A program made the translations under genes and the position numbers. A stretch of DNA of 64,000 nucleotides from Algibacter pectinivorans (GTDB lineage Bacteria; Bacteroidota; Bacteroidia; Flavobacteriales; Flavobacteriaceae): positions 22,269 through 86,268 of the forward strand of contig NZ_FOMI01000011.1 of NCBI RefSeq assembly GCF_900112595.1, given 5' to 3'. The notes below the pieces were generated by a model that was not told where the DNA came from, did not search any database, and worked only from the letters and a program-made list of their open reading frames with translations. Positions 1-11,587 of this stretch are shown piece by piece. Each line of letters opens with the position of its first letter. Positions within the stretch are counted from its first letter, which is position 1.

Positions 1-612
1 ACGATTTGTTCTGGTGAATCTTACACTTGGAGTGCTAACGGCACAACATATACTACTAGTCAATCTGGGTTAACCATTACTAACGATGGTTGTACTGCAG
101 ATCAAGTGCTTAACTTAACAGTAACGCCAGCTACAACTTGGTACCTAGACGCAGATAACGATAACTATGCAGACTCTTCGATAACGGCTTGTTCATCTCC
201 AGGCGTTGGCTATACAACTACGGTAATGCCAACAACAGACTGCGATGATACAGATAACACCATTTACCCTGGAGCTCCAGAAGTTACAAACGATGGTATT
301 GATCAAGATTGTGATGGTTCAGATCAAACAACATTGGATAACAGCACTCAAGAGATAAATCTTATTGCTGTTACACCAAATCCATTCAAAGATAATGTGA
401 ACATCCAGTTACCTTCAAGCCTAAATAACAGCGATTTTAATATTAAGGTATTTGATTTAAATGGAAGGCTTGTATATGATAGAAAATTTTCTTCTAAAAA
501 TGGACAAGTAAAAGTTGTTGGCTTAAGTAAACTCGATCAAGCGCTTTATGTGTTCAAAATCGCGGATTTAAATTCAGGAGAAACAATTTACAAAAGATTG
601 ATAAAGTACTAA
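1..612 (+). CDS. T9SS-secreted protein with MopE-type metal-binding motif (5' partial)
   Basis: The reading frame is open from the first base, so the gene starts outside the window; the GTG at 106 is internal. The visible part is the C-terminal end of a large secreted protein. After a Cys/Thr-rich Ig-like stretch come DADND and DCDDTDNTIYPGAPE followed by NDGIDQDCDG, the acidic repeat of the putative metal-binding (MopE) family, which probably binds Ca2+ or another divalent ion. The last 80 or so residues (VTPNPF, then KVFDLNGRLVYD, ending ETIYKRLIKY) have the form of a type A T9SS sorting domain, so the protein is expected to cross the outer membrane by T9SS and be anchored or released. A perfect palindromic terminator follows. 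The function of the upstream part cannot be judged. Confidence 0.85.
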   Translation, partial: TICSGESYTWSANGTTYTTSQSGLTITNDGCTADQVLNLTVTPATTWYLDADNDNYADSSITACSSPGVGYTTTVMPTTDCDDTDNTIYPGAPEVTNDGIDQDCDGSDQTTLDNSTQEINLIAVTPNPFKDNVNIQLPSSLNNSDFNIKVFDLNGRLVYDRKFSSKNGQVKVVGLSKLDQALYVFKIADLNSGETIYKRLIKY

Positions 613-630
613 CCATAGTTTTTTTTAGAT

Positions 631-670
631 AAAAAGAGGCTGAATTTTATATAAAATTCAGCCTCTTTTT
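631..670 (+). terminator. Rho-independent terminator, 40-bp perfect palindrome
   Basis: Two 20-base arms (631-650 and 651-670) are exact reverse complements with no unpaired loop beyond the central AT. The arms begin AAAAAGAGGCTG and end CAGCCTCTTTTT. It lies 19 bases after the stop of the partial T9SS gene and ends in a T run. Confidence 0.9.
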
Positions 671-805
671 TATAAAGTAATCAAATAATCAATAAAAATA
701 AAAAGGATTCTTTATTAACAAATACTTTATACACAAATTATACCCATACACAAATACCTTAAAACCAACTAATTACATTTACACAATGTATTTCATCGAT
801 TAAAT

Positions 806-836
806 TTGTATTTCATGGAGTTTTAATCTAATTTTG
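806..836 (+). promoter_or_regulatory. Bacteroidetes promoter for the 2430-aa secreted protein
   Basis: TTG at 806-808 (-33 element), 20 bases, then TAATTTTG at 829-836 (-7 element TAnnTTTG). Expected start of transcription is about 842, giving a leader of about 36 bases before the ATG at 878. A second -7-like TAAATTTG at 801-808 overlaps the -33 element. Confidence 0.7.
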
Positions 837-877
837 TCCCATATTAATTAGTCCCAAGCTAAAAAATTTAACCTCTC

Positions 878-3800
878 ATGAAAAAACTTTACACTTTCAG
901 TATAATTTTGCTGTCCTTAATTTCACTTGGCAGCAATTCATTATTTGCACAAACAACCATTGCCTACCATGATTTTGAATCTGGGAATTTAGAAAACTGG
1001 ACTGATGGAGGTAATGATGCCGGATTATTTTTTAATTCAGATTGGGCATGTGCAGGAGATTATTCTATCTACAGTAAGGACGATCAACTTGGAAATAACA
1101 GAATGACGTCTCCAACCTATGATTTTACACCATATAGTACTATTACTATGGAATGGTGTAATCAAAATTATGAACTTGAAAATGGTGAAGGTTTCGATTT
1201 AGAATACTTTGATGGTACTACTTGGCACCTTGTTGAAACCTACCTAAGAGGCATCGATTTTACAGGAACAGGGGCAGCCACTTATACCCTTAACTACACA
1301 CTAAACTCTGCTAGTTATACATTTTCTGATTCTTCAAGGTTTCGATTTTCTGGTAATGGTAATAACGATAATGAATACAACTTTTACGACAATATAGAGA
1401 TTATAGGTAATGGTTGCAGCAACACAATAGACAGCTTTCCTTATAATGAGGGCTTTGAATCTGGGTTAGGTCTTTGGACTCAATCAGTCAGCGATGATAA
1501 CAATTGGACTAGACAAAATGGCGGAACTCCATCACTTAATACCGGTCCTTCAGGCGCTAACCAAGGCACGCGCTACTTATTTACAGAATCTAGTAACCCT
1601 AACTTTAATGATACGTTCATTTTAAATAGCCCATGTATAGACCTTACCGCTCAATCATCAATGGAGTTTTCATTCTTTTATCATATGTATGGTTTTGGTA
1701 TGGGAGATCTATTTGTTGAATTAAGTACCGACAATGGTGAAACCTATCCAAATTTACTATGGAGTCAATTGGGACAAGACCAAACTAGTAGTGGTCAAGC
1801 ATGGAATGAAGCTAATATTGATTTAAGCGCCTATTTTGGACAAGTTGTAAGGATACGTTTTAGAGGTGAAACGGGGAATGATTACCGAGGTGATATGGCT
1901 ATCGATGATATATCATTAACGCCAATGGCACAACCTGAAATTAATGTTCAAGGTAATGCTGTTACAATTGTAGATGGAGATACAACACCATCTATAACCG
2001 ATGATACCGAATTTGGTACTATTGCAAACGCAACCACATTAGACCGTACCTTTACTATTCAAAATACAGGAACCGATGTTTTAAACTTAACAGGAGGTAT
2101 TCCTCTAGTTGATATTAGTGGTAATGCTGCCTTTTCTATTTTAACTCAACCTAGTGCTAACAGTATAGCTAGCGGTGGTACAGACCTTACTTTTACGGTT
2201 AGGTTTGCCCCTATTACAGACCTTACAAATGCACAAGCAACAATTTCTATTGATAATAACGATAGTGACGAAAACCCATATACATTTGTTATTCAAGGGT
2301 CTTCTTTTACTTCTGGTCCAGAAATTAATGTACAAGGTAACAGCCTTTCAATTTCTGATGAAGATACAACACCATCAACTGCAGATCATACAGATTATGG
2401 AAACGTTAATATTTCTAGCGATCTTGATAGAGTTTTTACTATACAAAATAACGGTTCTACAGATTTAGATATATATTCAATACTAATTACCGGAGTCGAT
2501 GCAAGTGAATTTTCAACAGTACCATCACCGTTTGTTCCAGTTACAATTAGCGCGGGTAACGCAATTACATTTACCGTTAAGTTTAGCCCATCATCTCTAG
2601 GAGCAAAATCGGCAGTTATAAATATTGCAAGTAACGACTCCGATGAAGCCACTTACAACTTCAATATTACTGGTAATGGTTTTGTACCCTCTCCAGAAAT
2701 TAATATTACCGGTAACGGATCAAGTATATCTAATGGAGACACAACTCCTGCTATTGGAGACGATACCGAGTTTGGTACAACTGCAGTTACAACATTTATT
2801 GACCATACGTTTACCATTCAAAATACGGGTACATCTGTTTTAAGTTTAACCGGTGGTAGTCCAATAGTTGATATTAGCGGAAACACAGCTTTTTCTATAC
2901 TAACTCAACCTACCTCAAATAACATAAATAGTGGCGGTAGCCTTACTTTTGTAGTAAGATTTGCTCCAACTACTGTTTTAACAAATGCCCAAGCAACAAT
3001 TTCTATTGATAATAACGATAGCGACGAAAACCCTTATACTTTTGTTGTTCAAGGTTCTGCTATTCCTGGAGACCCAGAAATTGATATTGAAGGTAATGGT
3101 CTTAGTATTGCAAATGGAGATACCACACCAAGTTTACTTGATGACACAGATTACGGCACAACAAATATTGGAGGTACTAACACAACAACATTCACTATTA
3201 GAAATTTAGGACCAGCACCTTTAAATTTAACGGGAGCATCTCCTTACGTAACTATAACAGGAGCGCATGCATCAGACTATTCCATTATTGAAAACCCAAA
3301 CGCCATAATTAATGGAAGTTCATTTACAACTTTTGATATTCGATTTACACCTACAAATACAGGTATTAGAAGTGCAACACTAACTATATTAAATAATGAT
3401 GGCGATGAAGCATCATACACATTCAATATTCAAGGTACAGGTGTAATAGGAGATCAACAAAGCCATACCATCTTTTATGAAAATTTTGATGAAAATGATG
3501 GTGGTTGGAATTCAAGTACCGCACCTTTTAGAAATGGGTCTTGGGTTTACGAAACATCTCCAACCTTAGTTTCAGAAGGAAATTATTGGAGAGTGAACAG
3601 TTTTAATAATTATGGAAATAATTATACAACATACTTAACCAGCCCAACGGCAATTTCAACTACTGGCTTTTTTAATGTTACCTTTTACATGGATATTAGA
3701 CACGACACAAGTTCTGATATTGATGATGGTGTTCAAGTACAATACACCACAGACCCTTTAGGAATTTTTGGTTGGACAAGATTAGGAGATGATGGTGCCG

Positions 3801-6800
3801 GAACAAATTGGTATAACGATAACGATGTTAGTGCCATTAATACTAATGAGCACGGATGGACTGGTTTAAATGCTGAAAACGGGACTGACTCAAACAATAA
3901 GTTTATGGAAGCTTCTATATCCAGTGCAGCCCTAGACAACCAAGCAACTGTTTGGTTTAGAGTGCTTTTTGCTAGTGATGGTGGAACAACCGATTTAGGT
4001 GTTGCTATAGATAATGTTTTTATAAAAGGAGACTATATAACGCCTCCATTAGACCCAACTTACGGTCCTGGAAACGCAAATAATAATTTAAAATTATGGT
4101 TAAAATCTGATGTTGGAACAAGTACAACAACTGATAATACAGCTATTACCTCTTGGGGAGATCAAGCATATAGTAATGATGCTCATGCCTTTGGAACTCA
4201 AAGCCCTGTATATAAAGACAACGCCTCAGATAACATAAACTTTAACCCTGTTATTGATTTTGATAAAAACAACGGTAATATCCTTAAAGGTAAAGGTGGA
4301 TATTGGACTCAAGATTATTGGATAGTAGTAAAAACTAATGACACTTTCGACAAAACAACATCAAATACTCAATCTCCAATATCAGGAAAATTTACTAAAA
4401 TTGGATTTGATGTTGATGGTACTGGATTAGGTTTTGGTAGAATATCTTCTAGATTTAACAGTGATAATCTTATATCACACACACTAAGTACTTATAAGCG
4501 AACAGATGTACCAGGCTTAAACTCCTACGGAAGATCTTATGCTCCTAGCTCAACTAATAATATTGGGACGGATGTAATGATACTTAATGTAAAATCTAAT
4601 ACCGCGGTATCACCGGCTAGAAGTGAAATCTATTATAATGGAAAACGTATAGATAACCACGCAGGAACCAATGGTTCTACTGGTACTGGAACACCTCTTA
4701 TACATGATGAATTCGAGAATTTAAGATACATCTTAGGAGCAGGTCAATTCTCAATAAATGGGCATGCATTAAGCTCTTATTTGGATGGAAAAATAACAGA
4801 GGTGGCAAGTTATTCTAGTCCTAATTCTACTCCAGACCAAAAGAAAATACAAAGTTACCTAGCTATTAAATACGGGGTAACATTAAAAGAATTTGGAACA
4901 TCCAAAGATCCATTCGATTACGAATGTGATACAGATTATGTTGACTCTCAAGGCACAGTTATTTGGGATGCAAGTGCCAACGCTGGTCATAACTTTGATA
5001 TAGCAGGTATTGGTCGTGACGACGCCTCACAATTAAACCAAAAACAATCGAAGAGTCAAAATATAGAATCAGATGGAACAGATGCTTATGGTCCAACCTT
5101 AACAAATGGATTCTTAACCATTGGTCTTTCTGATGTTTATGACACAAATAACGAAAATATAGCTTCCAACGCTACCACTTTAAACGATAGAGAGTATTTA
5201 ATTTGGGGTAATAACGGAGCAGACATTAACCTTGCCTCTTCTTCTATTGCTGTAGATATGAGCTCTGGTATAGCAGGATTAAGTACACCTGTTACATTTA
5301 CAGCTATGCAACGTGTATGGAAAGTAGTAGAAAACCGCGGAGATATCCCTTCTTGTAAAATACGAATACCAGAAAACACCATAAGAAACATAACCCCTCC
5401 TGGTCATTTCTATATGTTTATCTCAGATAGCAATGTTTTCGATCCAACTGCCGATTATAGAGTCATGACTAGCGATGGTAATGGTAATTTAGAAACGAAT
5501 TATGATTTTAATGGCACCAAATACATAACTTTTGGATATGCACCACAAATAATAGTTGAACGTTCTATTTACTTTAATGGTATTACAGATTATATTGATG
5601 TTGATAACAAAATCAATCTAGACGCCAATGCGTTTACAATATCTGCTTGGATAAAAAGAGACCCAGGAACCGTAAATGCTTCTATTGTTTCAAAAAGAAA
5701 TTCAGCATTTTCTGAAGGTTACGACTTAAGAATTAATGCAACAGGACATGTAGAAATGACATGGAATGGTGGTTCAGAATCCTTAACATCATCGGTTGCC
5801 ATTCCAGAAAACGAATGGCATCAAGTAGCTGTAATTTATGATAACGGAACTGCCACGTTATATATTGACGGTGTTCCGGATACAGTTGCAAATTCTTTAA
5901 CTGCTCCAACCCCTACATCTCAAAAATTCTTAATTGCAGCAGCAGATGGATGGGACCCTAATACCACCGATTATTTTGGAGGTAATATAGACGAAGTTAG
6001 AGTATGGAATACAGCACTTACTCCTGTTCAATTAAGATACATTATGAATCAAGAAATCATGGACGATGTATCTCTAGCTCTGGAACATGGAGATGTTATT
6101 CCTACAACAATTACAAAAAATGAAATAAACTCGATTCCTTGGACAGATTTAGCAGGATACTACCCAATGACTGTTTATACCTATACTAATACAGACGATA
6201 TGTCTGGTAACGGTAACCAAGGGGCATTAAGAAACCTAAATACCGTAGACTATCAAACAGCACCGCTACCATACCAAACTCAAGCTACAGGCTTGTGGGA
6301 TGCAGATGCTACTTGGTTAAACAATACGGTACAAACTTTACCTAATGCCTTTTCTATTATTGATGGTACTACCCCTATTGATTGGAATATAGTTGAAATA
6401 AATCATGATGTGTATTTAGGTACAAGTACGACACCAGCGGATGTAAGAAGTAGAGATTGTATTGTAGAAGGATTAATAATTAATACTAACGGAAACTTAC
6501 AAGTTAACGGAAGTACAGCCTCTAACGACGGTATTGGTTTAACTGTAACGCATTACTTAAAGCTAGACGGAACCATCGATTTAGAAGGCGAGTCGCAATT
6601 AGTACAAACAGATCGTAGTGAGTTTGATGCTTCTAGTACAGGATTATTAGAGCGCGACCAACAAGGGTATGCTAGCACTTATTTATATAACTATTGGTCT
6701 TCACCTGTTTCTACTACTAGCAACGCAAATTATACCGTTGGAGATGTATTAGATAACGTAGGATTCTTAACATCGGGATATGATGGTACTAGTTCTCCAG

Positions 6801-8170
6801 TTCAAATTGCAGATTACTGGATTTGGAAATACACTAACAGACCTAGTAACAACTATTCTGAATGGCAACATGTAAGAAGCACAGGATCTCTAGCAATAGG
6901 AGAAGGCTTTACCATGAAAGGCCCAGGAACTGCAACACCAGACCAAAATTACGTTTTTGTAGGGCAGCCAAACAATGGTGATTTCACAACATCTATTAAC
7001 GAAGGAAACGCCTACTTAGTTGGTAACCCATATCCTTCGGCTATGGACGCAGATCAATTTATTAGAGATAACCTCCATACTGCCGATGGTGGTAATAACG
7101 ACAGAAATGTTATTAATGGAGCTTTATATTTTTGGGATCATTTTGCCGTAGATAGTCATAATTTATCAAGTTATCAAGGTGGATATGCAGTTTACACTCT
7201 TATGGGAGGTACAGTAGCTATATCTACAGATTCAAGAATTAATGCCACATATGCTTCTGGAACTAAACTACCTGAGCGCTATATTGGTGTAGGACAAGGA
7301 TTCTTTGTATCATCAGACGATGGTGGACTAACAGGATTAACACAACCTATAATAGATGGCGATATTAACTTTAAAAACGGACAACGTGTTTTTCAAAAAG
7401 AAACCGTATCTGGAAGTAATTCAGGTTCTGTTTTCTTTAAAGGCTCTAAAAAATCTAAAAGCAATTCGAACGCTGTAGGAGATACAAGAGAAAAAATTAG
7501 ATTAATGTTCGATTCTCCAAGTGGATATCACCGTCAGTTATTAACTGGTGTAGACCAAAACACAACTAATGGATTCGATTTAGGGTACGACGCTGTACTT
7601 ATTGAAGACAATCAAGAAGATATGTATTGGAGTCTAGGAGATTCTAAATTAATAACCCAAGCGGTAAATAATTTTGATGATACTCAAAACATTCCGTTTG
7701 GTATGAAAATAACTAAAAAAGGTTTAGCTACTGTAAGAATTGATAATTTAGAAAACCTAGACACTAGCAAAAACATTTATGTTCATGATTTAGAACTAAA
7801 CACGTATCACAATTTACAAGATGGTGCGTATACCGTCGAGCTAAGCCCAGGAGAATACACAAATCGTTTCGAAATTACATTCGCTAACCAAGCGTCGTTA
7901 AGTGTTGAAAGTATTGAAGAAATAGACCTAGATGTATATTTTTCAAATAATAAAGAAAGCTTGATAATAAACAACCCAAAATTACTAAATATTAAAGCTG
8001 TAGAAATGCATAATATATTAAGTCAGTCTGTTTTCAAGCTAAACGCAGAAAACGATAAACTTAATGAAAGCTATCTTGAATTTAAAGTTAAGCAAATTCT
8101 TTCTGGAGTATACATTATCAATCTAACGACTGATAACAATAAAATCTCAAAAAAAATACTGGTGGATTAA
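878..8170 (+). CDS. giant T9SS surface protein: MAM-like, four choice-of-anchor-D repeats, LamG, T9SS tail
   Basis: A 2430-residue secreted protein with a signal peptide ending LFAQ (about 1-25). In order: a jelly-roll-like region (about 28-180); a MAM-like domain (about 185-345, ending MAIDDISL); four repeats of about 125 residues, each opening PEIN or PEID and resembling choice-of-anchor D (HYDIN-like) beta-sandwiches, starting near 353, 481, 606 and 733; another jelly-roll region (about 860-1050); a DUF8202-like region (about 1060-1540); a LamG/concanavalin-like domain (about 1559-1727); a module shared with the next gene (about 1803-2338); and a type A T9SS sorting domain (about 2340-2430). 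The architecture suggests a cell-surface adhesin or polymer-binding protein. No catalytic motif is visible. Repeats 1 and 3 are nearly identical over long stretches even in DNA. A promoter precedes it and a hairpin follows it. Confidence 0.85.
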   Translation: MKKLYTFSIILLSLISLGSNSLFAQTTIAYHDFESGNLENWTDGGNDAGLFFNSDWACAGDYSIYSKDDQLGNNRMTSPTYDFTPYSTITMEWCNQNYELENGEGFDLEYFDGTTWHLVETYLRGIDFTGTGAATYTLNYTLNSASYTFSDSSRFRFSGNGNNDNEYNFYDNIEIIGNGCSNTIDSFPYNEGFESGLGLWTQSVSDDNNWTRQNGGTPSLNTGPSGANQGTRYLFTESSNPNFNDTFILNSPCIDLTAQSSMEFSFFYHMYGFGMGDLFVELSTDNGETYPNLLWSQLGQDQTSSGQAWNEANIDLSAYFGQVVRIRFRGETGNDYRGDMAIDDISLTPMAQPEINVQGNAVTIVDGDTTPSITDDTEFGTIANATTLDRTFTIQNTGTDVLNLTGGIPLVDISGNAAFSILTQPSANSIASGGTDLTFTVRFAPITDLTNAQATISIDNNDSDENPYTFVIQGSSFTSGPEINVQGNSLSISDEDTTPSTADHTDYGNVNISSDLDRVFTIQNNGSTDLDIYSILITGVDASEFSTVPSPFVPVTISAGNAITFTVKFSPSSLGAKSAVINIASNDSDEATYNFNITGNGFVPSPEINITGNGSSISNGDTTPAIGDDTEFGTTAVTTFIDHTFTIQNTGTSVLSLTGGSPIVDISGNTAFSILTQPTSNNINSGGSLTFVVRFAPTTVLTNAQATISIDNNDSDENPYTFVVQGSAIPGDPEIDIEGNGLSIANGDTTPSLLDDTDYGTTNIGGTNTTTFTIRNLGPAPLNLTGASPYVTITGAHASDYSIIENPNAIINGSSFTTFDIRFTPTNTGIRSATLTILNNDGDEASYTFNIQGTGVIGDQQSHTIFYENFDENDGGWNSSTAPFRNGSWVYETSPTLVSEGNYWRVNSFNNYGNNYTTYLTSPTAISTTGFFNVTFYMDIRHDTSSDIDDGVQVQYTTDPLGIFGWTRLGDDGAGTNWYNDNDVSAINTNEHGWTGLNAENGTDSNNKFMEASISSAALDNQATVWFRVLFASDGGTTDLGVAIDNVFIKGDYITPPLDPTYGPGNANNNLKLWLKSDVGTSTTTDNTAITSWGDQAYSNDAHAFGTQSPVYKDNASDNINFNPVIDFDKNNGNILKGKGGYWTQDYWIVVKTNDTFDKTTSNTQSPISGKFTKIGFDVDGTGLGFGRISSRFNSDNLISHTLSTYKRTDVPGLNSYGRSYAPSSTNNIGTDVMILNVKSNTAVSPARSEIYYNGKRIDNHAGTNGSTGTGTPLIHDEFENLRYILGAGQFSINGHALSSYLDGKITEVASYSSPNSTPDQKKIQSYLAIKYGVTLKEFGTSKDPFDYECDTDYVDSQGTVIWDASANAGHNFDIAGIGRDDASQLNQKQSKSQNIESDGTDAYGPTLTNGFLTIGLSDVYDTNNENIASNATTLNDREYLIWGNNGADINLASSSIAVDMSSGIAGLSTPVTFTAMQRVWKVVENRGDIPSCKIRIPENTIRNITPPGHFYMFISDSNVFDPTADYRVMTSDGNGNLETNYDFNGTKYITFGYAPQIIVERSIYFNGITDYIDVDNKINLDANAFTISAWIKRDPGTVNASIVSKRNSAFSEGYDLRINATGHVEMTWNGGSESLTSSVAIPENEWHQVAVIYDNGTATLYIDGVPDTVANSLTAPTPTSQKFLIAAADGWDPNTTDYFGGNIDEVRVWNTALTPVQLRYIMNQEIMDDVSLALEHGDVIPTTITKNEINSIPWTDLAGYYPMTVYTYTNTDDMSGNGNQGALRNLNTVDYQTAPLPYQTQATGLWDADATWLNNTVQTLPNAFSIIDGTTPIDWNIVEINHDVYLGTSTTPADVRSRDCIVEGLIINTNGNLQVNGSTASNDGIGLTVTHYLKLDGTIDLEGESQLVQTDRSEFDASSTGLLERDQQGYASTYLYNYWSSPVSTTSNANYTVGDVLDNVGFLTSGYDGTSSPVQIADYWIWKYTNRPSNNYSEWQHVRSTGSLAIGEGFTMKGPGTATPDQNYVFVGQPNNGDFTTSINEGNAYLVGNPYPSAMDADQFIRDNLHTADGGNNDRNVINGALYFWDHFAVDSHNLSSYQGGYAVYTLMGGTVAISTDSRINATYASGTKLPERYIGVGQGFFVSSDDGGLTGLTQPIIDGDINFKNGQRVFQKETVSGSNSGSVFFKGSKKSKSNSNAVGDTREKIRLMFDSPSGYHRQLLTGVDQNTTNGFDLGYDAVLIEDNQEDMYWSLGDSKLITQAVNNFDDTQNIPFGMKITKKGLATVRIDNLENLDTSKNIYVHDLELNTYHNLQDGAYTVELSPGEYTNRFEITFANQASLSVESIEEIDLDVYFSNNKESLIINNPKLLNIKAVEMHNILSQSVFKLNAENDKLNESYLEFKVKQILSGVYIINLTTDNNKISKKILVD
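1934..3442 (+). repeat. four tandem coding repeats (choice-of-anchor-D domains)
   Basis: Four in-frame units begin near 1934, 2318, 2693 and 3074, a spacing of about 380 bases. Units 1 and 3 are the closest pair: the segments around 2236-2297 and 2992-3054 differ at only a few positions and both encode [17 protein letters not shown]. Units 2 and 4 share only the domain framework. This suggests amplification by unequal exchange of a two-unit block. Confidence 0.8.
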
Positions 8171-8176
8171 CCCTTA

Positions 8177-8212
8177 AAACTAGCCCTAAAAACCTAGGGC
8201 TAGTTTAAAACA
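8177..8212 (+). terminator. hairpin after the giant surface protein gene
   Basis: A 12-bp stem (AAACTAGCCCTA at 8177-8188 with TAGGGCTAGTTT at 8195-8206) and a 6-base loop, 6 bases after the stop codon. The 3' tail is TTTAAAA rather than a clean T run, so termination may be partial and allow some read-through into the paralogue at 8311. Confidence 0.6.
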
Positions 8213-8310
8213 CTTGTAAAATACTCGTGTGTTTTACACAAAAAATTAATTAATTCTAAACCGGCTTAGTAAGTAAATTCTATTTTCAAGGCCTAAACAA
8301 AAACCTAACC

Positions 8311-11300
8311 ATGAAGCACTTTGTTATAATAATATCTGTAGTGTTATCCCTCATTATTGGTATTAAAAAAACATATGCCCAAGTACATTCTATACCTAAT
8401 TGCGCACAGAATTACAACTTAAATTGGTCTACAAACATGGCCAACGAAAATTTTTGGCCACCAGGAAAATTATCAAACACCTATAAAAATGTAAATAACT
8501 CCGGTACCGATATTACGATTTCCTTTACTGGAGAAACAAACACTTTAGGTTTTTGGTATGGCAACACACCTAAAGTAGGATCGCAATCCAGTTATTTATA
8601 TAAAGGAATAGATTTACTATCCAATGGGTTTTCGGGCCCAGGTATTACATGCACTATAACATTTAGCAAACCTGTTTATGCATTTTCTTTCGATATTCAT
8701 CATATAAATAAATGGAACACTAATGGTGACAAATATACCTTTACAGGTAAAGATGTAAACGGAAACACCCTTTACCCTGAGTTTACACATTCTAGTTCGC
8801 CTTCCTACGAGTCCGATAGCAATACCGGTATTGTAAATGCACTTACAAACAAAATATCTGGAGATAATGCCATAATTGGTGTTAACTACACCACCCCTAA
8901 CTATATTAAAAGTGTTTCTTTTTTATGGGAAGATTGCGATACCTGCAACAATAACCTACCACATGCAACAGGACTAGGAAGTTTTAACTTTTGTATGCCT
9001 CAAATCATAGATTTTGATGGTAAAGACGATTATATTAGTACATCTCCTTTTATTAACGACAAAAAGGAAGTTACCATGATGTCTTGGATAAAACTAGACA
9101 AAAAATCTGATGGTGGTTATATTATGGGGCAACCTAATTTTAATATGGCTATAGACTCAAACAAAAAAATACGGGCACATATTAAGACTAATGAAGGCAC
9201 ACCAATTAAATCTCCAGATTTATCGGAGTATTCTTTACAAGAAAACCTATGGTACCATGTGGCTCTAAAATTTGATAGTAATTCAGGTACCGCCATATTA
9301 TACCTTAATGGAAATGCTATTTGGACCTACAGCAATGATAATTTAATACATAATAGTATTGCCGCCAATACCGAAGGGCATGTTTATGATTTTGAAATAG
9401 GTAGAAACCCAGAAACTAAAAACGATTATTTTGAAGGCTCTATTTACGAATCGAAGGTTTTCAAAACCGCTTTAAACGAAAACCAATTGCACCAACAGAT
9501 AAATCAAGAAATTGAGAACAACGATGGCCATGTTAGAGGCATTATAATCCCAAAAGATATTGAAGGCTTGTTATGGAGCGACCTCCTCCTCTATTATAAC
9601 ATGTCAAATACAGAAAACGGAAATGTTACAGATTTATCTAGCCATGGTAGAGATGGTAAAATTAACAATATTCAACCCGACCAAACCAGACAAGATTTTA
9701 CTGCGCCCTTGCCTTATGTAACCACAAAAACAAGTCAAGGAAACTGGAAAAATAAAGAAAACTGGGAAAATGGCTCTCATTTGGATATAAGCACCAAAAT
9801 ACCAAGCCACGCTATTATTAAAATAAAAGGCGATTTGGAAATTGACACCAGTGTTGAAACTACAGGATTAATAATTGACAATAACAAAACGTTGAAAATA
9901 ATTAATAATTCGGCCTTAATTAACACGTGGTATTTAGCACTTGATGGCGTTTTAGATTTAGAAAACAACTCTCAACTTATTCAAACATCAACTAGTACAT
10001 TAAACCCAACTAGCTCCGGTATATTACAAAGAAACATTCAAGGTACAGCCGATACATATACTTATAATTATTGGTCATCGCCAGTAGGAAAAACAAACAA
10101 CCACTCCATAAACAACCCATATACTGTAAAAGATATATTTAAAGATATCACCTTTATAAGCACTGGATACAATGGTATTATCTCACCATTGTCGATTGCA
10201 GATTATTGGATTTGGAAATATAACAATATGCTAAGCGATAAATATTCCACATGGCAACAAGTACGTAGCTCTGGCGAGATTTTACCAGGTGAAGGCTTTA
10301 CAATGAAAGGCCCAGGTACCGGAACAATAAGTGAATCGCAAGATTATGTGCTACAAGGAAAACCAAATAATGGAGAAATTAGCCTACCTGTATATGCCGG
10401 CAACGATTATTTAATTGGTAACCCCTACCCTTCGGCTATTGATGCTGTTAAGTTTATTCAAGATAACAAATCGGTTATTAATGGAGAAGGTGCAACAGAT
10501 GGCACGCTTTATTTCTGGAAACATTGGGGCGGTGGTTCTCATTTAGCAAGCGAATATCAAGGTGGTTATGCTACATATTCACTTTCTGGAGCTGTACCAG
10601 CGGCAGGAAAAATGGAAGATGAAAGTATTTTTTCTACTGGAGGCACACAAACAGAACTTCCAAGCAGATATATTCCTGTTGGGCAAGGGTTTTATGCTAC
10701 CGCAGAAACCAATGGGAAAATTACATTTAACAATAGCCAACGTGCTTATTATACTAACAGTAATACGGCAAGCAAAAGCACGTCTTCAAAAAATGTAACA
10801 GAAAACAATGACGATCCTAGAACCAAACTACGCCTTGGTTTTAACTCTGTGGGAGGCTTACAGCGTCAACTTTTAGTAACTGTAGATGAAAATGCCTCTA
10901 CAGGATACGATTGGGGTTACGACTCAAAATACATTGATACCCAAGCCGATGATATGTATTGGTTAATAGACAATCAAAAATATACCATACAAGGTGTTAA
11001 TGAGTTTTCAAAACAATTGGCTTTTCCTTTAGGAATACACACGAAAACCGATGGTTATAATAGTATACAGATAGATGAAATAAAAAATCCTCAAGTAGAT
11101 TTCGACTTGTACTTACATGACAAAGCATTAGGTGTTTATCATGATTTAACCCAAGGTAAATTTGAAACTTACCTAGAAGCTGGCGAGCATTTAGATAGAT
11201 TTGAGCTTACTTTCCAAAAAGGCCAAACATTAGATATTGTAGAAAATAGTATGGATCAAATTGAGGTTTACTATTCAAACGAAAATGCAAACATTGTTAT

Positions 11301-11493
11301 AAACAACCCAAAATCTAAACAAATTGAAAAGGTTGAAATGTTTAACCTTTTAGGGCAAACTCTTTTTAAATATCATGCTAACACTACACAAAATCATCTT
11401 GAATATAATACCCAACAAATAACACCAGGTAATTACATTTTAAAGATAGATTCGGAATACGGAAGTGTATCTAAAAAAGTGTTTATCAAGTAA
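8311..11493 (+). CDS. T9SS surface protein with LamG domain, paralogue of the upstream gene
   Basis: A 1060-residue secreted protein with a signal peptide ending TYAQ (about 1-24). Residues about 25-228 form an unrecognised N-terminal region with a cysteine pair (CDTC) near 210. A LamG/concanavalin-like domain occupies about 231-402 (motifs VTMMSWIKL, NLWYHVALKF, FEIGRNPET). Residues about 476-970 match the module of the upstream gene, with shared motifs [28 protein letters not shown] and IGNPYPSAIDA. The last 90 residues are a T9SS type A sorting domain (VEMFNLLGQTLFKY, then PGNYILKI). It lies 140 bases behind its paralogue and may be co-expressed with it. It probably acts at the cell surface in binding; no enzymatic motif is visible. 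Confidence 0.85.
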   Translation: MKHFVIIISVVLSLIIGIKKTYAQVHSIPNCAQNYNLNWSTNMANENFWPPGKLSNTYKNVNNSGTDITISFTGETNTLGFWYGNTPKVGSQSSYLYKGIDLLSNGFSGPGITCTITFSKPVYAFSFDIHHINKWNTNGDKYTFTGKDVNGNTLYPEFTHSSSPSYESDSNTGIVNALTNKISGDNAIIGVNYTTPNYIKSVSFLWEDCDTCNNNLPHATGLGSFNFCMPQIIDFDGKDDYISTSPFINDKKEVTMMSWIKLDKKSDGGYIMGQPNFNMAIDSNKKIRAHIKTNEGTPIKSPDLSEYSLQENLWYHVALKFDSNSGTAILYLNGNAIWTYSNDNLIHNSIAANTEGHVYDFEIGRNPETKNDYFEGSIYESKVFKTALNENQLHQQINQEIENNDGHVRGIIIPKDIEGLLWSDLLLYYNMSNTENGNVTDLSSHGRDGKINNIQPDQTRQDFTAPLPYVTTKTSQGNWKNKENWENGSHLDISTKIPSHAIIKIKGDLEIDTSVETTGLIIDNNKTLKIINNSALINTWYLALDGVLDLENNSQLIQTSTSTLNPTSSGILQRNIQGTADTYTYNYWSSPVGKTNNHSINNPYTVKDIFKDITFISTGYNGIISPLSIADYWIWKYNNMLSDKYSTWQQVRSSGEILPGEGFTMKGPGTGTISESQDYVLQGKPNNGEISLPVYAGNDYLIGNPYPSAIDAVKFIQDNKSVINGEGATDGTLYFWKHWGGGSHLASEYQGGYATYSLSGAVPAAGKMEDESIFSTGGTQTELPSRYIPVGQGFYATAETNGKITFNNSQRAYYTNSNTASKSTSSKNVTENNDDPRTKLRLGFNSVGGLQRQLLVTVDENASTGYDWGYDSKYIDTQADDMYWLIDNQKYTIQGVNEFSKQLAFPLGIHTKTDGYNSIQIDEIKNPQVDFDLYLHDKALGVYHDLTQGKFETYLEAGEHLDRFELTFQKGQTLDIVENSMDQIEVYYSNENANIVINNPKSKQIEKVEMFNLLGQTLFKYHANTTQNHLEYNTQQITPGNYILKIDSEYGSVSKKVFIK

Positions 11494-11555
11494 TAAGTTG
11501 AGTTTATATTCAAAATTTTAAGTTAGTATTTATAAATCTGTAACTTAACTTATTT

Positions 11556-11587
11556 AAAGTCCTGAATAAAAATTCAGGACTTTTTAC
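11556..11587. terminator. bidirectional terminator between the T9SS gene and hisS
   Basis: A 12-bp stem (AAAGTCCTGAAT at 11556-11567 with ATTCAGGACTTT at 11572-11583) and a 4-base loop. It has T runs on the plus side and A runs that become T on the minus side. The stop codon of hisS (11584-11586) abuts the stem, so it can serve both convergent genes. Confidence 0.85.

Noticed and set aside
1934-3442. Regularly spaced repeats, considered as a repeat array of CRISPR type.
   Set aside because: Units are about 380 bases, in frame and encode a protein domain; no short identical repeats with spacers exist.
8172-8188. The 17-mer CCTTAAAACTAGCCCTA occurs here and, on the minus strand, at 43542-43558 in the pro leader.
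   Set aside because: In AT-rich DNA of this length about one exact 17-base match between unrelated sites is expected by chance, and the surroundings do not match.
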